From assembly GCA_047616325.1 (NCBI GenBank), contig JBLHGN010000150.1, positions 1 to 8,681 of the forward strand: a stretch of DNA of 8,681 nucleotides. The letters run 5' to 3'. This document shows positions 7,081 through 8,681 of the stretch, piece by piece. The translations under genes and the position numbers were made by a program. Origin of the DNA: JBLHGN01 sp047616325. Lineage in GTDB: Bacteria > Pseudomonadota > Gammaproteobacteria > Pseudomonadales > Cellvibrionaceae. Position 1 is the stretch's first letter; each line of letters opens with the position of its first letter. A model generated the notes under the pieces. The model was not told the origin of the DNA, made no database searches, and worked only from the letters and a program-made list of their open reading frames with translations.

Positions 7081-7115
7081 GGGACCTCCTGCGACAATAT
7101 GCCGCAGGAGGTCCC
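7081..7115. promoter_or_regulatory. Perfect 13-bp inverted repeat burying a consensus Shine-Dalgarno
   Basis: GGGACCTCCTGCG (7081-7093) and CGCAGGAGGTCCC (7103-7115) are perfect complements with a 9-base loop. The right arm contains AGGAGGT (7106-7112), a consensus ribosome-binding sequence, paired to ACCTCCT in the left arm. No T-run follows in the plus direction; in the minus direction the following bases (TATTGCCTATTTCTT) are only loosely T-rich, so a terminator is weakly supported at best. It lies 48 bases before the TonB receptor ATG. It could be an RNA hairpin in the 5' leader or a DNA dyad for a regulator. Confidence 0.65.
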
Positions 7116-7163
7116 GCAGTAGAAGGTGCTAGCATATAGTTTTAATCTATATAAGTGAGCCCT

Positions 7164-8681
7164 ATGAGTTATCGCAATTTCGTATATACAGTGGGGCCAA
7201 GAGCGGCCTCACTAGTAGTCGCCATACTGCTTGCAACGCCTTTAGTGGCGGTTGCGGAATCAGGCGAGTTTGAGGAGGTCTTTGTTAATGGCCAGGCAGT
7301 TCAAGCCGATTCATTCATTGTTGAAATTACCAAACAAGACATTGTTGATACATCCCAGTACCTTAAAATGATGCCGGGGGCCAACAGCAACAGTAATGGT
7401 GTTTTATCGGGAATTGCTCAATATCGCGGCCTTTTTGGCGAGCGGGTTGCCGTGAGTATTGACGACGTTGAGCCTGTAAGTGGAGGCCCCAATGCAATGG
7501 ACGCGCCCCTATCCTACAGTTCACCAATGATTACAGAGGCTCTGACCCTGCACCGTGGTATTAGCAGTATTCGCCTTGCACCAGAGACAATAGGCGGGCA
7601 CGTCAATGCAGAGCTTGCTCGAGGTAAGTTTGGTTTGTCCGATACATTTTTGAGTTCCGGCTTTTTGGGCTCAAACTACAGAACTAATGGCAGCCAGAGT
7701 ACGAATGCCTTGCGCCTAACCGGGGCCAATAGTAGTCATCGCTTGTCAGTACTGGCAGAAATTGATCGCGGGGAAGATATTGAAACACCAAGGGGAGACA
7801 TTTTTCCTTCTGATATGCATAGAAATCGTTTCGATCTCAGCTATGCCTATCAGTCTGATACCTCACACATGATGGCTTATGTGGGAAAACTCGATACTAA
7901 GGATACTGGATCGCCAGCACTGGTAATGGACATTAGAACAATTGAAACAGATTTGGCTGGGTTTGAATACGATCGCACTATCAATGAGGCGCTAAGCTAT
8001 GGCCTTAAATTTAGCTACAATGATGTGCACCATACCATGGATAATTTCTCCCTGAGAACGCCCCCGGGTGATCCTATGATGTATCGTTTAAATAATGCAT
8101 CCGGTGAAGCTTCAGGGCTGCAGGCTTATGGTAAATATTCTCTTGAATTTGTGGCGATAAACCTTGGCATTAACGTAAAGCAGGCGGCGCACAACTCCAC
8201 AATCACCAACCCCAATATGGCGATGTTTCAGGTTGCTAATTTCAATGATGTCGAAAAGGATTTACAGTCCATTTATGCTGAATTCGCTGGTGATAACAAT
8301 GAAGGTATGCAATGGGAGTTTGGTGTGCGTCACAACCGGCACTCCACTAATGCGGGTGAGGTGAGCTCCGCAGGCATGATGGCAATGATGGTTGAAAATA
8401 CGGATAGTTTGGCCACGGCCTTCAACAACGCTAATCGCGACTTATCATTTAGTAATACCGATGCTGTAGCCAAATATACGAGATCTTTAACTGCAAATAG
8501 CAAATTTTTACTCGAAATTGGTTCAAAATCACGTGCCCCCTCGTACCAAGAGCTCTACTTATGGTTGCCTCTAGAGACCACTGGCGGGCTAGCCGATGGT
8601 CGCACTTATATTGGTAATCTTGAGCTAAATTCGGAACGCTCTAATGAGGTAAATCTAGGCTATGAATTTACAGGCGCTAGA
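7164..8681 (+). CDS. TonB-dependent outer-membrane receptor, probable copper-receptor group (3' end outside window)
   Basis: A beta-barrel importer of the outer membrane, powered by TonB-ExbBD. The frame is open for 506 codons to the window edge; family members are about 650-700 residues, so the last third of the barrel is missing from view. Residues 1-31 are a signal peptide ending AVA, then FEEVFVNG (36-43), the usual TonB-box/plug entry. The plug follows with YLKMMPGAN, AQYRGLFGERVAVSIDDV and ETIGGHVNAELA. The barrel contains HHTMDNFSLRTPPGDPMMYR (289-308), GMMAMM (404-409) and RAPSYQELYLWLPLE (457-471) with GGLADGRTYIGNLEL after it, a combination I associate with OprC/NosA-like copper receptors. 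The Met- and His-containing segments fit copper binding. The ATG at 7164 has only a weak SD (GTGAG); GTG at 7155 in the same frame is an alternative. Receptor class is secure; copper specificity is an inference. Confidence 0.9.
   Translation, partial: MSYRNFVYTVGPRAASLVVAILLATPLVAVAESGEFEEVFVNGQAVQADSFIVEITKQDIVDTSQYLKMMPGANSNSNGVLSGIAQYRGLFGERVAVSIDDVEPVSGGPNAMDAPLSYSSPMITEALTLHRGISSIRLAPETIGGHVNAELARGKFGLSDTFLSSGFLGSNYRTNGSQSTNALRLTGANSSHRLSVLAEIDRGEDIETPRGDIFPSDMHRNRFDLSYAYQSDTSHMMAYVGKLDTKDTGSPALVMDIRTIETDLAGFEYDRTINEALSYGLKFSYNDVHHTMDNFSLRTPPGDPMMYRLNNASGEASGLQAYGKYSLEFVAINLGINVKQAAHNSTITNPNMAMFQVANFNDVEKDLQSIYAEFAGDNNEGMQWEFGVRHNRHSTNAGEVSSAGMMAMMVENTDSLATAFNNANRDLSFSNTDAVAKYTRSLTANSKFLLEIGSKSRAPSYQELYLWLPLETTGGLADGRTYIGNLELNSERSNEVNLGYEFTGAR

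Larger units (their letters stand above)
6600..7163. other. Divergent intergenic region with no recognised gene
   Basis: The 564 bases between the start of the beta-helix gene (minus) and that of the TonB receptor (plus) should hold both promoters. The first 180 bases are strongly AT-rich, with TATATATAG at about 6656-6664 near the beta-helix side, but no complete -35/-10 pair can be assigned. The second half holds a run of 13 G and a perfect inverted repeat, listed separately. A 62-codon minus frame at 6861-7049 contains a proline run that merely translates the G tract, and I see no SD for it. No regulator-binding consensus (Fur, CueR, LexA) was recognised. Confidence 0.7.

Noticed and set aside
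5640..8681. Idea that the beta-helix gene is NosD and the receptor NosA, forming a nitrous-oxide reductase locus
   Set aside because: The beta-helix sequence opens like generic pectate-lyase-fold exoproteins, and no other nos gene is present.

Overview
The window looks like chromosomal DNA of a Gram-negative, probably marine, gammaproteobacterium. It has a TonB-dependent outer-membrane receptor, a DinF-type MATE exporter, an RluA-type pseudouridine synthase and a P-type ATPase remnant of gammaproteobacterial style. The Cellvibrionales are a reasonable guess, but nothing here fixes the genus. No rRNA, tRNA, CRISPR array, transposase or phage gene was recognised.

Layout from left to right. (1) 1-1423 (+): the 3' part of a cation-pumping P-type ATPase gene, clearly a pseudogene with one frameshift, three in-frame stops and at least two frame-changing deletions. 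It ends in a long inverted repeat that may be a terminator. (2) 1518-2852 (-): an intact DinF-type MATE efflux protein with a TTG start. (3) 3072-3869 (-): an alpha/beta-hydrolase-like gene that is one reading frame end to end but carries two stop codons and a damaged nucleophile elbow, so a second pseudogene. (4) 3870-4780: about 900 bases without a convincing gene, holding a strong hairpin and a REP-like palindrome. (5) 4781-5613 (+): a 52-residue lipoprotein-like peptide whose lipobox cysteine is replaced by arginine, overlapping by 4 bases the start of an rluA-like gene; the rluA start codon lies in a small hairpin. (6) 5640-6599 (-): a secreted right-handed beta-helix protein, convergent with rluA. 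(7) 6600-7163: a 564-base divergent intergenic region with a run of 13 G and a perfect 13-bp inverted repeat that buries a consensus Shine-Dalgarno sequence. (8) 7164-8681 (+): a TonB-dependent receptor, probably of the copper-receptor (OprC/NosA-like) group, open to the window edge.

The genes do not form one pathway. The region reads as a patchwork of housekeeping and envelope genes with decaying genes between them. I see no convincing new multi-gene system. The most interesting unexplained signals are the G13 tract and SD-containing hairpin ahead of the TonB receptor, the small peptide-rluA overlap with its hairpin, and the lost lipobox cysteine.
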